Shown here: in pieces, positions 51,199 to 63,573 of the stretch
How the letters are laid out: every line of letters begins with the position of its first letter
Position numbering within the stretch: position 1 is the stretch's first letter
From: Lasioglossum baleicum
Taxonomy: Eukaryota > Arthropoda > Insecta > Hymenoptera > Halictidae
Length of the DNA: 64,000 bases
NCBI RefSeq assembly: GCF_051020765.1
Contig: NC_134933.1
Coordinates: forward strand, 10,637,461-10,701,460
Reading direction: 5' to 3'
Position numbers and translations under genes: made by a program
The notes under the pieces: model-generated
Told to the model about the DNA's origin: nothing
The model's input: only the letters and a program-made list of their open reading frames with translations
Databases searched by the model: none

Positions 51199-54100
51199 TC
51201 ATCGTCCATGGAACTGTACAGAAAGTGCTGTTTGTCTAGCCTAGTTTTTCGAAGACGAGAATCCTCTATGGAGTGGATAGGGGTACAATTATATCATATT
51301 GCCGACCGTATACAAAAGTGTATTATGATTATAAACAATCGAGCGGATAAAGTTCCTCAGAGAAGATTAGGTATGTGGCTTAGCATCGTACTTCCCTCGT
51401 CCCTGAGCTGTCTAGCTAGTAGATGCATAACTGACGATCTCTGTGCGATACTGCTCTTCCGATTCAAGAAACCGTTTCAGCTACTTGCTGGATAAACTTG
51501 CCACGTGCATAAACAAAGGTTTCTTTTCGTTTAAAGAAAGGACTTTAATAAGGAGCAGCACAGCGACACATCTTTTTATCCTCGCTATGTGTTGGGTCAT
51601 CGAGCATTTTCGGCTCGAGCCGCCCGCGCCGGAGAAAGCTCCAGCCGTTCGAGCTGATCGAGCTCCATCGGTACGCCTTGGTTTCTATCTTACGCTCTGA
51701 CTTTCCTTTCCCCGCAATCTCCGGACCAACAGTGTTACTCGACGATCAGTCGTTTGCGGTTCGAAAAAGACTCGAGCTTTTCGACCAGCTCGAAGATCCA
51801 ACGCTAGCGAATCACTATGAAGCTGTTATTCCTTTAGATTTAGATCTAAACGCTGTCATCCGTCCAGCCTAGTTTCTCGAAGAAGAGAATGAAGGGTGTC
51901 TTCTCTTGGAAAATGGCTTGCAGTGAAGGGGTACAGAGTGATGTAGACCTTTCAGCCGGAATAAGGTTTTCCTTATTAAGTTCTTTAATAAAAGTGTCGT
52001 AATGCGATGCACCTCGTGGAGGGTCTTCTTGAACTTGTGCTTTCCAAGCATACAGGACTGCTGTTCTATCTGAGCACTGTCCAGGCTAATAGCATCTAGG
52101 TCACTCCTTCTTTTGAAGTGGGGCATATAGTATCGTCTCTCAGAGGATCATGTCTCGACGTCAAAGTCACTGACCAGTCCTTGGAAGGATCTTGAAAGAG
52201 CCTATCTTTGATCTAAAAAAAACTTACAATTGCGTTAAAAATTAACGGTTCTAAGCAGCTTTGGGTTGTGTAGCTTCTTTCGAGAGGAACAAGTAATGAA
52301 GAGGAAAGTTCAGAGTGACGGAAATCGTTGTTATCTTCGTGCAATAGTAACAGTTCGAAGAAAATGGGAGTAGAGTCGGGACATTGTGGTCAGCGAAGAA
52401 GCCGTTGCCGTAATCTCGATGTTCCGGGTGACGTCTGGTCTATGGCGTTCGCAATGTCTGATCGTTCGGTGAATTCCAGCCAGCCAAGCCGGAGGCTAAC
52501 AGCTTCCGCGAACGCAGCATGCTCTGCCATGCACCTAGCTAGCGAGGTCCATGATCGAAGTGCGTGATTCCGATTTGACGTGCGGCTCCATGCGTGGACT
52601 GACTACATTCATCGATAGATCCAACCTACTGTGACTTCTACTTCGGTGAACGCGTTATTGCGCCAACTTGCGATATTCGCCTCCATCTCCATTTCCGAGA
52701 CATCAACGACCATTGACTGTTCTATTTCTGTCTCCTAAGTTCAGCAGAATTTCACGCGTTGGATATCGTCGTCGCGCATCTTCGGTAACTGGACTGTTGA
52801 TTTTTGGGCAAAATAAAAATTGAAAGTGATTCGACAGTGTCTTAAAATAATTCTAATTGCGTTTTGTTCATTTCAAGAATAAGGGGAAACATAGATATTT
52901 CTTTTTCTTGGTAAGATTGGTGAATCGAAAGTGATTCAACAGTATCTTAAAATAATTCTGATTGCATTTAATCATTTCTCAAGAACCAGGGAGAACAGAC
53001 ATTTCTTTTTCTCGATAAGAGATTGGTGATATTAAAATTCATTAAACGTTTCTACCATTTCGCATTCGATCCACTATGTATGATTTTTGTCATAAATAAA
53101 AGATCATACTTCATGCGAAGAAGATCAAATTACACACAGCAGGGTATTCGGAGAAATTCTAAGTTGCTTGTTGTTTTTAAAGTTGAATATTAATTGAACG
53201 TTCAATCAATCGCAGCGAATGTGTAAAGAGAATCGATACATTTCGCGACGTATTTTCGTGCGCCAGATCGAGCTGCGTGGATCGATTTACTATTGCTTGC
53301 CGGATATTATAGGACGAGAACCCGCAGAACAGCCACGGAAATCGAGGTTCTACCTTTAAACTAGTAAGATCTAGTAACAGATAGCAACACCGTAGTATCG
53401 GCAACAGTTTCTTGCATGCTATGCTTGCCAACTTCACTTTCCATCGCATCTTTGAAGATTATTATTGCAATTTTAATTTCACTGAACCCTGTATATGTCC
53501 TGTAATGTCGATTTTTATACAAGATAAAAATTGTCTGCCCCAGTTGCAAATTTTTCTGAATTCTCATCCTACTTCAATGTGGAGATTGTCGAAAAGTTTG
53601 GTTTGTTTGCGGTTGCTTTAAATATCCCTATTCAGGGAAGGAACGGCTTCTCGCGAGATCGAGATTCGCGATGATCGTCCGAGAGATCGAGCCGAAGATC
53701 TGCCAAAGTCACCGAAGAAACGCTAGACGAGGCATTCCGTGCCGCAGAATGCTCACACCCACGAGAACTGCTTCGAAACCGGTAGAATCCAGTTGGTCAA
53801 AGCGATTTATAATCCCGAAGTAAACTTATGCAGAGTGCATTAATTACATCGATCGGTTTGAAAACATTTTCAAAGCTGTTTCTGAATTCAAATCTGCCGA
53901 TTAAGAAACCAGTTTCAGCTCCAATTCCTCCGTTTCCCTCGGCCGAGCGCCCGCGTCACTCCTTTTTCTTCTCTTCTCTAACGGAACCGTTCCGTCTGCG
54001 ACTTTTCGACGTGATATGACGCGTTCGACTCAATTTCGTCGTATGACGCAACTGATTTGTTATTCGAGCCCGGTTCACTCGCTTTTGCCACCGCGTTACA

Positions 54101-54246
54101 CGCGAAAACCTCGTTGCAGCTGTTGCAAACCACCGAAATCAACGCCTCAAGATTCTTACCAGTATGTCTACGGTTTTCTTCGGATTCGAGACTGAAAGTA
54201 TACCACATGGGAAACTCTTCACATCGTGTGGTAAACTGATTGATCT

Positions 54247-54626
54247 AACTCCTCAAAACAGTTCAAAGCTTATGGTCCAGTATTAAAAGAGTTACCATTT
54301 CCTTTAGAGCGCCCGAAACTTCTACGCGAACTTCTCAAAACAGTTCAAAGCTTAGTCCAGTATTAAAAGAGTTATCATTTTCTTTAGAGAGCCCGAAACT
54401 TCTACGCTAACTTCTCAAAATAGTTCAAATCGTATAGTCCAGTATTAAAAGAGTTATCATTTTCTTTAGAGAGCCCGAAACTTCTACGCTAACTTCTCAA
54501 AATAGTTCAAATCGTATAGTCCAGTATTAAAAGAGTTATCATTTCCTTCAGAGCGCCTGAAACTTCTACGCTAACTTCTCAAAACAGTTCAAACCGTACA
54601 GTCCAATATTAAAAGAGTTATCATTT
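54247..54626. repeat. Minisatellite, 82-bp unit, about 4.6 copies
   Basis: The word AACTTCTCAAAA[CT]AGTTCAAA (AACTCCTC in the first copy) begins units at 54247, 54329, 54409, 54491 and 54573. Each continues GTCCAGTATTAAAAGAGTTA and GCCCGAAACTTCTACGC. The middle units differ at only a few positions, so the array is fairly young. Confidence 0.95.
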
Positions 54627-55483
54627 TCTATTAAATGTATAATTTTCTACTGAATTTCTATTTCTGCACAAGAATTCGCGGTCTATCGATGACATTTGTC
54701 GATTACGTGAAAGGTAAGAGGACGTATCTGCGTACAGCGACGCAATTTCTCGAAGAGTTCCAGGAAGATGCTGCAAAGTGATAGAACAGACCTCTTTTCG
54801 GGCGTTTTTCGCGTTAGAAATACGTTTCGGAGCAGCGTGGATGGGTGAGAACTTTCTACTCGCCGCAGCAGATACATGTGTATTTCCCGTAAGGTCCTGG
54901 CAACCGTTCATGCAGACCGCCCATCGTGAATTCTTCGTCGGACCCTTGAACATAATTCTCCGGTTATGTCACGCGCGTTCGGATGATCGAAATCGGCGCG
55001 GATCTTTTGAAAAATCGGCGGGGGCGCGGAAACGGACAAAGAGAAAGAAAGATCAAGAAAGAGACAGAGCGTAAGCGAGTAGGACAGACAGTTTCCACTT
55101 TCGTTGCGGTCGTCTTATGCAAATGCTTGCTCTCATCATAGAACTTTCTATTCGGCCGGAATCCTTTTCGTCGGTGTTGCCTGATTGGTTGCGCGCGCGA
55201 GCGCTCGATCTTACGAGTAAGAGAGAAACACCGGTGAATTCTTCTAGAAAGTTCGAGGAAGATAAATTACAAGGACATCTCGAACACGTTCTCGATGTGT
55301 GAAATCACAGGCGGGACGCCGGGGAGGGCCGGTTATAGCGGATTCGTGATCACGAAAACGATCCAAGTCGATCGAGGCTAACGCGTGAAATCGCTCGGTT
55401 TCCGGTTCGCTTTTGATAGCGAGATCCCAGACAATCTGGCGCACCTCTCGATCCTCCGTGTTCCCTGGGTCTCGGCCAAGTAC

Positions 55484-55880
55484 AGTTACACTGTGTTTCT
55501 ACATTTTTTTTTCGCTTAAGCTATCAAGCAAATTCGATAAATCGTCATCTAGGAAATTCTTTCGATTTTTGCACAATTGTAAAACTTTCTTGTTCGCCAA
55601 ACTTACGGTGGGAAAATCATCCGTCATCGAAATGTGATACGTAAACATTATTTATTATTTATTTATTTACAGTTCATTTTAACACAGTTACACAGTGTTC
55701 CTCCATTTTTTTTCACTTAAGCTCAAGCGAATTCGACAAATCGTCATCTAGGAAATTCTTTCGATTTTTGCACAATTGTAAAACTTTCGTTATGGTCATC
55801 GAAATGATACGTGACCTGCGAATTTTAGGAATTTGTGTGACAGACATTATTTATTATTTATTTATTTGCAGTTTATTTTA
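55484..55880. repeat. Tandem duplication, period ~200 bp, two copies
   Basis: AGTTACACTGTGTTTCTAC (55484) and AGTTACACAGTGTTCCTCC (55686) each lead into CGTCATCTAGGAAATTCTTTC and GCACAATTGTAAAACTTTC, and each ends in (TTTA)n. Confidence 0.9.
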
Positions 55881-56175
55881 ACATGGAAGATAACATCAGG
55901 AACCTCCTCCTCTTCTTTAAATCCATCGATGTACACGAACTGTTTTAATTTCATGCTACTGTCTCTCTTCGTTATGTGTTTCTAATTAATAAAATAAAAG
56001 CCACAAAGTTTCGGACAAATTTGCCTACAAATAACAGAACAGTATAACTTATTTCGGGAACACTGTGTGAAATTGACACGAGGGACGGATGAGGGTTAAA
56101 AAAGTTCCTAGAGATGGCATTTCGAATTTATTCAAAATCAAAGATAACTGTATTTCCGTGAATTATTTTCCGTTA

Positions 56176-56404
56176 TTAACACTAAATCCACCACTGCCGA
56201 TCAAATGACCGGTTTTATATTTTTCATTTGACAATTATTAAAATTATGAAGTTTTGCTTATGTGGAAATTGATTCCCCAAATCTCTTTATCGAAGACCAT
56301 ATTGCAATAAAAATTGCACAAAATCTAAATAAATAGAATTTTGTCATTCTTGTAAGCTAAAACACATTTTAATCACTTTTAGTTCTCGGTAGGTTTAGCG
56401 TTAA
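56176..56404. mobile_element. TTAA-type miniature element, family D copy 4, TTAA at both ends
   Basis: TTAACACTAAATCCACCACTG and TCTCGGTAGGTTTAGCGTTAA, 229 bp. This is the copy with the best-preserved ends and confirms the TTAA target. Confidence 0.88.
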
Positions 56405-57100
56405 TATTTACCTGTATTTCCGGTGAATATCCACAGCTCTAATTGCGAGTGAACGCGGATAATTCCGTTAGTTTCGGCCTGAATTGCGGATCGAGGATCG
56501 CGATCCGGTTTCTGGAAGATCGGCTACGACGTTTGTCGAAAGGTTCGCGGAAAAAGCGCGGAGCTCTGCGTCGGAAAGATAGGCCCGATTCCGAGAAACA
56601 CCTGTCTCTCGCTGGTTCATTCACTCGGGAATTACCATTCCGCGTGCTCTATTCGCGTCACGACGACTGAACGCGGAACAATTTACGATGCCACCGCGGC
56701 ATCGTCTTTCGGGAGAGGAGCTCTCCTCCGAGCTAGGGAATTCCCCTTTGCAAGGTTCGTTGAACCGAATCTGTGAGACGCGAGATTTATCCCGTATGAA
56801 TAATTTGCCGCGGACGCTGACGTGCCGTTCGAACAAAACGGAAGCTTCCGGTGACGTTTATCCTGATCAGAACCATTATCGTAGACACTGAACGATCAGA
56901 GTCATTTATTTTTCACCTCTCGATCAAAATACTCGGCTATTCTTTTAATCTTTTATCGGTGGTTTGCGCAAAATTGTCAGCATCTTCTGACAATTACACT
57001 GTTGACGATGCTGGATCGGTTACAGCTTCAATGGTACTTTTTCTGGACACTTGGCCCGTTCATTGTTGATGAAGAATTGCCGTCGCTTGTTTGTCGTAAT

Positions 57101-57299
57101 TGGACTGCTGATCTTTATGCATTTATGAAGAAATTGGTTCGGTGAAATATAAAACGGGAAAAGGTTTTAAAAATTCAATGCTGTGATGTTGTTTTTAATG
57201 TAGCAAAGTCGTTAAGGGATGAAATCAATTTTTATATTATTCCTGCTTTCCACAATCAATGCAAAACATTTTTATTTTGCATGAAGATCCGCAGTCTAT
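57101..57299. mobile_element. Family B miniature element, short type
   Basis: GGACTGCTGATCTTTATGC at the left, ATGAAGATCCGCAGTCTA at the right; interior ATTTATGAAGAAATTGG and CCACAATCAATGCAAAACAT as at 7401. Confidence 0.8.
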
Positions 57300-57317
57300 T
57301 CATAATCTATGTTGTTG

Positions 57318-57440
57318 GACATTCAGATGTCTTAAAGACGTCTCCTGAACGTTTCCTGAACGTCTTGTGTTACAAAACAGCACGTCTTTAAGACGTCTTA
57401 TAATAGAGGTTTGAAATAAAACGTCTTTGAAATGTCTCGA
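57318..57440. repeat. Dispersed GACGTCTTTAA repeat, copy 2
   Basis: CAGATGTCTTAAAGACGTCT, then GAACGTCTTGTGTTACAAAAC and CACGTCTTTAAGACGTCTTA. The block has several AAGACGTCTT-like palindromes. Confidence 0.65.
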
Positions 57441-57910
57441 GAAAGACAGAAAACGGAGTCTGTCTGTTCACATTTTCGACCAGTGAAGTGGAATCGAGCA
57501 ATTCATCGTAAAATTTGAAAATCGTTGATCACGCTGGGATTCTTGACAGAGACAGATCGGTCGAGGCTTCTGCGGCGCTGGTGCAATTACGGATTTGAAT
57601 AAATAACCAAGCTAATTGCGATAGGCAGCGCGATAATCTCCATATTTTTTCATTATTAAGAACAGCGGCTCCGCGCCATTGATGTTTCAGTTACGGGAGT
57701 GCGGCGAACAGTTTCGGTGGATATACACCAGGGAAAAATCTTATCTTTCACGAAGATCTTCTCCGCAACAGGCGATGAGACATTGCCTTTCCGAGATCGT
57801 ACGTTTCCGGCCTCCCGTCCCTGATAGGATTTATTGTAAAAGCTGTCGGTGTCGGAAAAGCTACGGTTGCAATATTGTTTGACCGTGAAATTCAAAATCG
57901 TTAGTGTAGT

Positions 57911-58500
57911 TTGTATCGATTTATTATTAATTTCAAGCTGTTCCTATTTCCATTGTTGTTGTCTTTCCATTTATTTCCATCGTTTTGGAACGAAGAACGC
58001 GCTACCAATTAACTTGTACAGCTAGTAAATAGATTGTCGGAAAAATGATTGAAATATTCATAAATAATTCGACTGATTTAATGAATAATTTAACGGAAGA
58101 GCAGTTTGTATCGATTTATTATTAATTTTGAGCTGTTCTTAACAGAAAACAACAATTTAGTAGATCATTTTGCCTCAATCTTTATTTCTATTGTTCTGAA
58201 ACGAAGAACGAGCTACCAATTAACTTGTACAGCTAGTAAATAGATTGTCGAAAAAATGATTGAAATTTTCATAAATAATTCGACTGATTTCATGAATCAC
58301 TTGAGAGAAGAGCAGTTTGTATCGATTTATTATTAATTTTGAGCTGTTCTTAACAGAAAACGACAATTTAGTAGATTATTTTGTCTCAATCTTTATTTCC
58401 ATTGTTCTGAAACGAAGAACGAGCTACCAATTAACTTGTACAGCCAGTAAATAGATTGTCGGAAAAATGATTGAGATATTCATAAATAATTCGACTGAAG
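57911..58500. repeat. Three tandem copies, period 195-211 bp
   Basis: TTGTATCGATTTATTATTAA occurs at 57911, 58106 and 58317. Each unit carries GAAGAACG[AC]GCTACCAATT, AACTTGTACAGC[TC]AGTAAATAG and ATAAATAATTCGACTGA. Confidence 0.93.
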
Positions 58501-58989
58501 AGCACAATAAGAGCATCGAGGTGGAAGCAACTCCGTTCGATTTTGGATATTAATCGATGGTTTTATACTTGTGAAAAGGGGTCACACAAAGAGTATACAT
58601 AGATAATGAACAATTTTCGTACGGTTGGCGAACGTAATCTATTAATTTCACAGCCTTCCGCGTTCGCCTTGCGTCGCTTTATTCATACGGCCTCGAACTC
58701 GAGCGAACGCTCGCATGTAAACTCGTCCACATTTGCATCTTGATGTGCACCGAATGCAGGGGGAAGGTCGTGTAACGCAAATCCGCGACTCCGATCACCG
58801 TTCCTTCGTTTATTATCATTTTGACACCTCCCTGGTGGTTCTCGCGAGTTTTCCAATAGGCACGAATTATCAAAATTAACACGCCCAAACGCCGAACAAA
58901 CTCGAGGCTTCGTTCGCAAACATATTTTCACAGCACACACAATGCTGTACAAAATTGATTGAATTCTTATCATGTGAAGCAGTAATATA

Positions 58990-59640
58990 TTGTAATAAAA
59001 ATTTTTCAGTTTTGATACAAAAATAGTGTCGCGCACATAAAATTGTATAATAGTAACAAATTTTGAAGTTGGATGAAAAATTCTGACATCGTAAAATCCT
59101 CCTAATTGCAATTTTTCATGATTTTCGGCCGATAACTGACATTTTTGCCACTTTTGATCGTTTATAATTCGCAAACCAGTTAACCAATTTCAATGAAATT
59201 TTCAGAGCGTATATAATTTCTACGAGTTTACAAAACACATCTTTGAAATTTTCGTTATTGGCCCAGCTAAAAAAGTAGTAAAAATTGATTTTTACTATTG
59301 TTTTTCAAAATTTTTAATATTTATTAGACGTCATTTACTAAACTAATTCTTCTAGCCTTACAGACGAATTGAAGTCGTTTGGTCCATCCATAAAAAAGTT
59401 ATATTCTGATTTAAAGTGTGTGTGATCGGTAGACTGCGGATCTTTATTCAAAATAAAAATTGTCTTTATCAATTGCAAGACACAGAAGCCATATAAAACT
59501 TTCTTGTTATTTTCAGCAATTTTAATAAATCAAGAATAACATTAATATTTATACTGTTTTATATTACATCCACTGATTTTTGTCATAAATGCATAAAATC
59601 GGCAGTCTAGTGATCAGTTATGCTCCTAACTGTAGATCGG
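58990..59640. mobile_element. Tc1-like element (GGAGCATAAC subfamily) split by a family B insertion
   Basis: The right end is ATCAGTTATGCTCCTAACTG followed by TA, the inverse of the left end at 44151. The interior (ATTGATTTTTACTATTG, CCAAACGACTTCAAT read on the minus strand) matches 44151-44400. The left end is not found. A family B copy sits at 59430-59610. Confidence 0.7.
59430..59610. mobile_element. Family B miniature element nested in the Tc1-like element
   Basis: TAGACTGCGGATCTTTATTC to ATAAAATCGGCAGTCTAG, 181 bp. TGATC stands on both sides and the uninterrupted sequence at 44151 has one copy only, which suggests a TGATC-type target duplication. Confidence 0.8.
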
Positions 59641-59830
59641 CAGAAAACTGCGATGCAGGAATTCGGTTTTGCAGATCGGTTTAATGTTACTGTTTTAAAT
59701 TATTGTATCCACTGATTTTTGTCATAAATGCATAAAATCGGCAGTCTAGTGATCAGTTATGCTCCTAACTGTAGATCGGCAGAAAACTGCGATGCAGGAA
59801 ATCGGTTTCGCAAATCGGTTTTCGAGAGAG
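59553..59830. repeat. Tandem duplication, period ~136-139 bp
   Basis: CATAAAATCGGCAGTCTAGTG, ATCAGTTATGCTCCTAACTG and GATCGGCAGAAAACTGCGATG occur twice in the same order. The duplication includes the right end of the nested family B element and the Tc1-like right end. Confidence 0.93.
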
Positions 59831-60702
59831 AGAGAGGAGAGGATCGAGAGACTCTCGCGTCTGTTCTCGCGAGGGTGGCAGAAGAAGAACCGCATTCGAG
59901 CAGTTCTCGGAAAGTTGTTGGTCCCTTTTCCTCGTTCGCGCTTATCTGTCCCTCCTGCTTTATCTCCGGAGAGGTCTGATGCCGTGGCTCGCGGTGAGAA
60001 ACGTTCTAGGCTCTTCGACGCGATATGCGGCATGCATATAAATTGATACCCATAACCATAACTTATTCGACATATGTACCCAACCCAGTACTGGGAACTC
60101 CGGGCGTCCGATAAAAACCGGCATAAATTAAATTGCGTTATTACGTTATACGACGCCCGGGGCGGGTCTTAATTGATTGCCATCGCTCGCCCCTCGACAC
60201 CCCCTTCCGATATCCTTCGATCCTTCTTTCTCCGACTCGCGTTCTCGCGCGTATTGTTTTGCGAACCTGCGGCGAGATCTGCAAATAATTGTGTCGATCG
60301 CCATGGAAAAAAAATTGATTTGAATGTGATCCGCTACTGTGGCCGCTCGCGGCGACCATCGGAGCCTTTGCTACAGCTACAAGGACGACAAGAGCTAAAT
60401 AGACTGCAACCCGCTCTCTACGAACCCGTCCAAGTCATCGACTAGATAGCTTTCGTTTCCATTTCTCTCTCTCTCTCGTTGCAAACGTCCTGTCCCGTTC
60501 AAAGATTCCTCCGATGTTTTAAATCAAATATGTATGGCGAAAATTTCGTGCGGTCGAAATTGCTCTCACGAACCCGAGTTACTTTCGTTTCAAACATTTC
60601 TTCACGTCGAGCACAGCATTTAATTCTGTCATCATCTGCGAGCTTCTTGGCTTCGTTTAGCTATTTGCCAGAACCGTGATCGTGTACGATTGAGATCGTA
60701 AT

Positions 60703-61070
60703 TACACAGCGGATCTTTATGCGAAATAAAAATGTTCTAGCTGAATTACAACAAACTAAAATGAAATAGAAATTTATATTTTCTTCCTTAACTTAAATTT
60801 CTTTTTAAACTTCTTTAATAGTATTGTTGAAAAATTGCAAAATTATCGTAGACTTTTATGTTCTTGGATGAGCACAGATTAATTTACATTTGAGGCATAA
60901 AAATACGTGTTGAATAATGAATATCAAAGAAAATTTTGGATATTTTGACATAAGGGTTAACATGTTCAACAGGTTGAAAATAATATAAGAATGTTTTTCA
61001 ATTCTTCCAATGAATTTACCTTTTCAAATGACATCTATTCATTTTTGCCATAAATGCATAAAAGACATCA
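60703..61070. mobile_element. Family B miniature element, enlarged by internal sequence
   Basis: ACACAGCGGATCTTTATGCG at the left; ATTTTTGCCATAAATGCATAAA at the right with the last GCGG lost. About 150 bp of unrelated sequence lies between the two halves. Confidence 0.65.
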
Positions 61071-62754
61071 ATATTGTTGCGACCACTCGCGTGGGCGGTG
61101 GACGTCCATTTAGCAGCGATTAGAGTGGCAGGCGTAAAGTTCGATTACGCGGCGCGTTATGCCCGAGAGGTGGGAACAGTTTATTGAAACGGTTAATGAA
61201 AATTTTGAAATCAATCGTCCAATTTGAACGTGAATGGTTGTCTATCGGTTGGAATATCATTATGTGTTACGTAAACGCGCCAGGTGGCTGCGCGAGGCAA
61301 TAAGAAAAATCATTCATTATGTTCGCTCGGTTTTCTCAACGTTATTGATCGCGGATATCATGTATTCAAATTGTATTCCGGCTGACAAAGTCATCGATAA
61401 TTCAGAGGAACGATGTTTTTGCTTATCATTTTTAGAGGCGGTTTGCTCTTGACCTTTTCGCACCTGACTCCTCTATGGGACATCGCCGCGCGTATCAGAC
61501 GTTATTTTTCATGCTAATTCCCCTGACAACCAGGCGACAATTTATTGACAATTACTACGAGGTTTTAATGCCTCGACGACCGCCGATAAATATCAACACC
61601 TTGTCTCCTTTCAATTTGTTATTTGGCACGCAAACCTATTACAAAGTTATGCGAATTCGCAATTTTATAGAAAAGTTTCTCCGATGCGGAATGATCTTCG
61701 AAACTTCATATTAAAATCATTTTTCGTTTCTCTTTTGTGGAATGATCGAGGATGAAAAAAACATTTTTTTTTCGAAATCGAAAACGCCCCGCATGGGAAA
61801 AATTGTGGCTCGACGTCATAATGACAGGATCATAATCCCAAAGGTGTGCGACGATGCCTTTAGGTTGCGCGTTGAGGCCAAAGTTTGAAAATTTAGGGAA
61901 AATCCCAGAAAGCACAAATGTTTCCTAAAGTACCGTTTCGCAACACGAGATGTTCGGAAGACGTCTTTAAAACGTCTTTGCGCTATCTGCGTAAGGGTTA
62001 ATGCGAGTAAAACGCTCGAGAGGGAAGGGTGGTGGTTGGCTGGTCCGGTGGAAAAACCTATTAATTGCGGTTGTAATTAGTCGAGGATGATCTTTCGATT
62101 TGTCAGAGGGGTTCTTGTACTCCCCTAAAAAGCATCGTCCGATTTATGGGCCGGCGCGGAGTGGGCCCGATCCTCTGGTTTGTACGCGCATCTGGACAGA
62201 TTTCGCGTGCGTGTGGCCACCGCGTGTGTATACGTGTGGGACTCGCGGCGCGGCCTATATATTATACAAAGTTTCCCCGTGCGCCCTCTCCGTTCCGCCA
62301 AATCGCGCGGATACCCGAACAGGGAAGACGAGTCAATATCTCTCCCCACATGAAGCCGCGGGCAGGTAAAAATGTCTCAACTTGGGTGCCCCGGCTCGTC
62401 CTGGCTGCTCCTTTTGCTCCTTTATTCCCAGGACCTCTTTCTCTCTCCTTCTCCCTCCCTTATCTATCTATCTTCGAGCGCCGAGGGCGACTCCTTCGAA
62501 CCGGGCCGAACCAAAACGGAGAGGACGAGAAACCAGAGAGGAAACGCGAGAGATGGATGGACCGTTCGGCCTTTCTGCGCTGAATAAAAGTGGCGAATGC
62601 GCCGAGACCCGGCTCTCCTATCCTCTCGTAGTTAGACTAATGATTAGGCCCGGTCTCTGTGACGGCTGTTCACTTTAGCCCCTCTCTCCCCTCTCTCCCC
62701 TCTTTTTTTCTCCTTCTCTCTTCTCCTGGTCATCCTAACCGCCTTGCGTGTCGG

Positions 62755-63030
62755 TCATTATTAACTCTTTGTGCACACTGCTCTCTCAAGATCATTGTTG
62801 CAATCGTTCGGATAGATTTACCGTCTTTTTTGCTCCACTCGATCGTTTGTGCGATTATCGGCTTAGGGTGTGTTTCCACCCTTAACACTTTCACCGCCAC
62901 ATTGGTCATTATTAATTCTTTGTGCACACTGCTCCTGGATCATTGTTGCGATTATTCAGATAGACTTAACGTCTTTTTTCTCCACCCGTGTTTCAACCCT
63001 TAGCACTTTCATTGCCACATCGGTCATACG
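62755..63030. repeat. Tandem duplication, period ~151 bp, two copies
   Basis: TCATTATTAACTCTTTGTGC (62755) and TCATTATTAATTCTTTGTGC (62906), each followed by ACACTGCTC, GATCATTGTTGC and a CACTTTCA[CT][CT]GCCACAT ending. Confidence 0.9.
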
Positions 63031-63156
63031 TGGGTGACACAGTGGGGGACACTTTTAGAGTACAATATAAAGAAAAAACAATAATTTGAAAGAGATAAGA
63101 GTATAAACTTGCGAAACATTGTAGCCAAACCGTCGTGGAGTTTACTGAAAGTTCCG

Positions 63157-63573
63157 TTAAGAGGATAAACTCTCGTTTCCAGGATTGCAAGGATGCGGGG
63201 TATGCCTTCTCATTTTTCAGTAATGCAAAGATGGGGTTTTTCAATAGTCAAAAACGCTAGATAACAGATCAATGTAGGCCGCGATCGTCCTCAAAAGTCC
63301 TATTCTTACGTTTACAAGGCGTAATTTGCATTATTTGGCAGCATTTAGCTGTTGCAGCTTTATGAAAATAGCTACATGCGCAGCTGTATGTTTCCGAATA
63401 ATGCAAATTGTAATACGTATTACGTAAACGTAAAAATAGGACTTTTGAGGGCGATCGCGGTCTAGATTGATCTCTTATCTAGCGCTTTTGACTACAGAAA
63501 ACCCCCATCTTTGCATTACCGAGAAATGATAAGACGATTCCCGCACCCTTGCAATCCTAGAAACGAGTATCCT
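63157..63573. mobile_element. TTAA-type long-palindrome element, family C copy 3
   Basis: TTAAGAGGATAAACTCTCG at the left; ACGAGTATCCTC at the right with the second TTAA lost. Arms share AAGATGGGGTTTTTCA and TTTACGTAAACG-like sequence with the 39322 copy. Confidence 0.8.

Noticed and set aside
62372..62587. 71-aa frame with a hydrophobic start (SSWLLLLLLYSQ) like a signal peptide
   Set aside because: The leucine run comes from CTCCTT-rich simple sequence; three frames are open in the same block and no mature domain follows.
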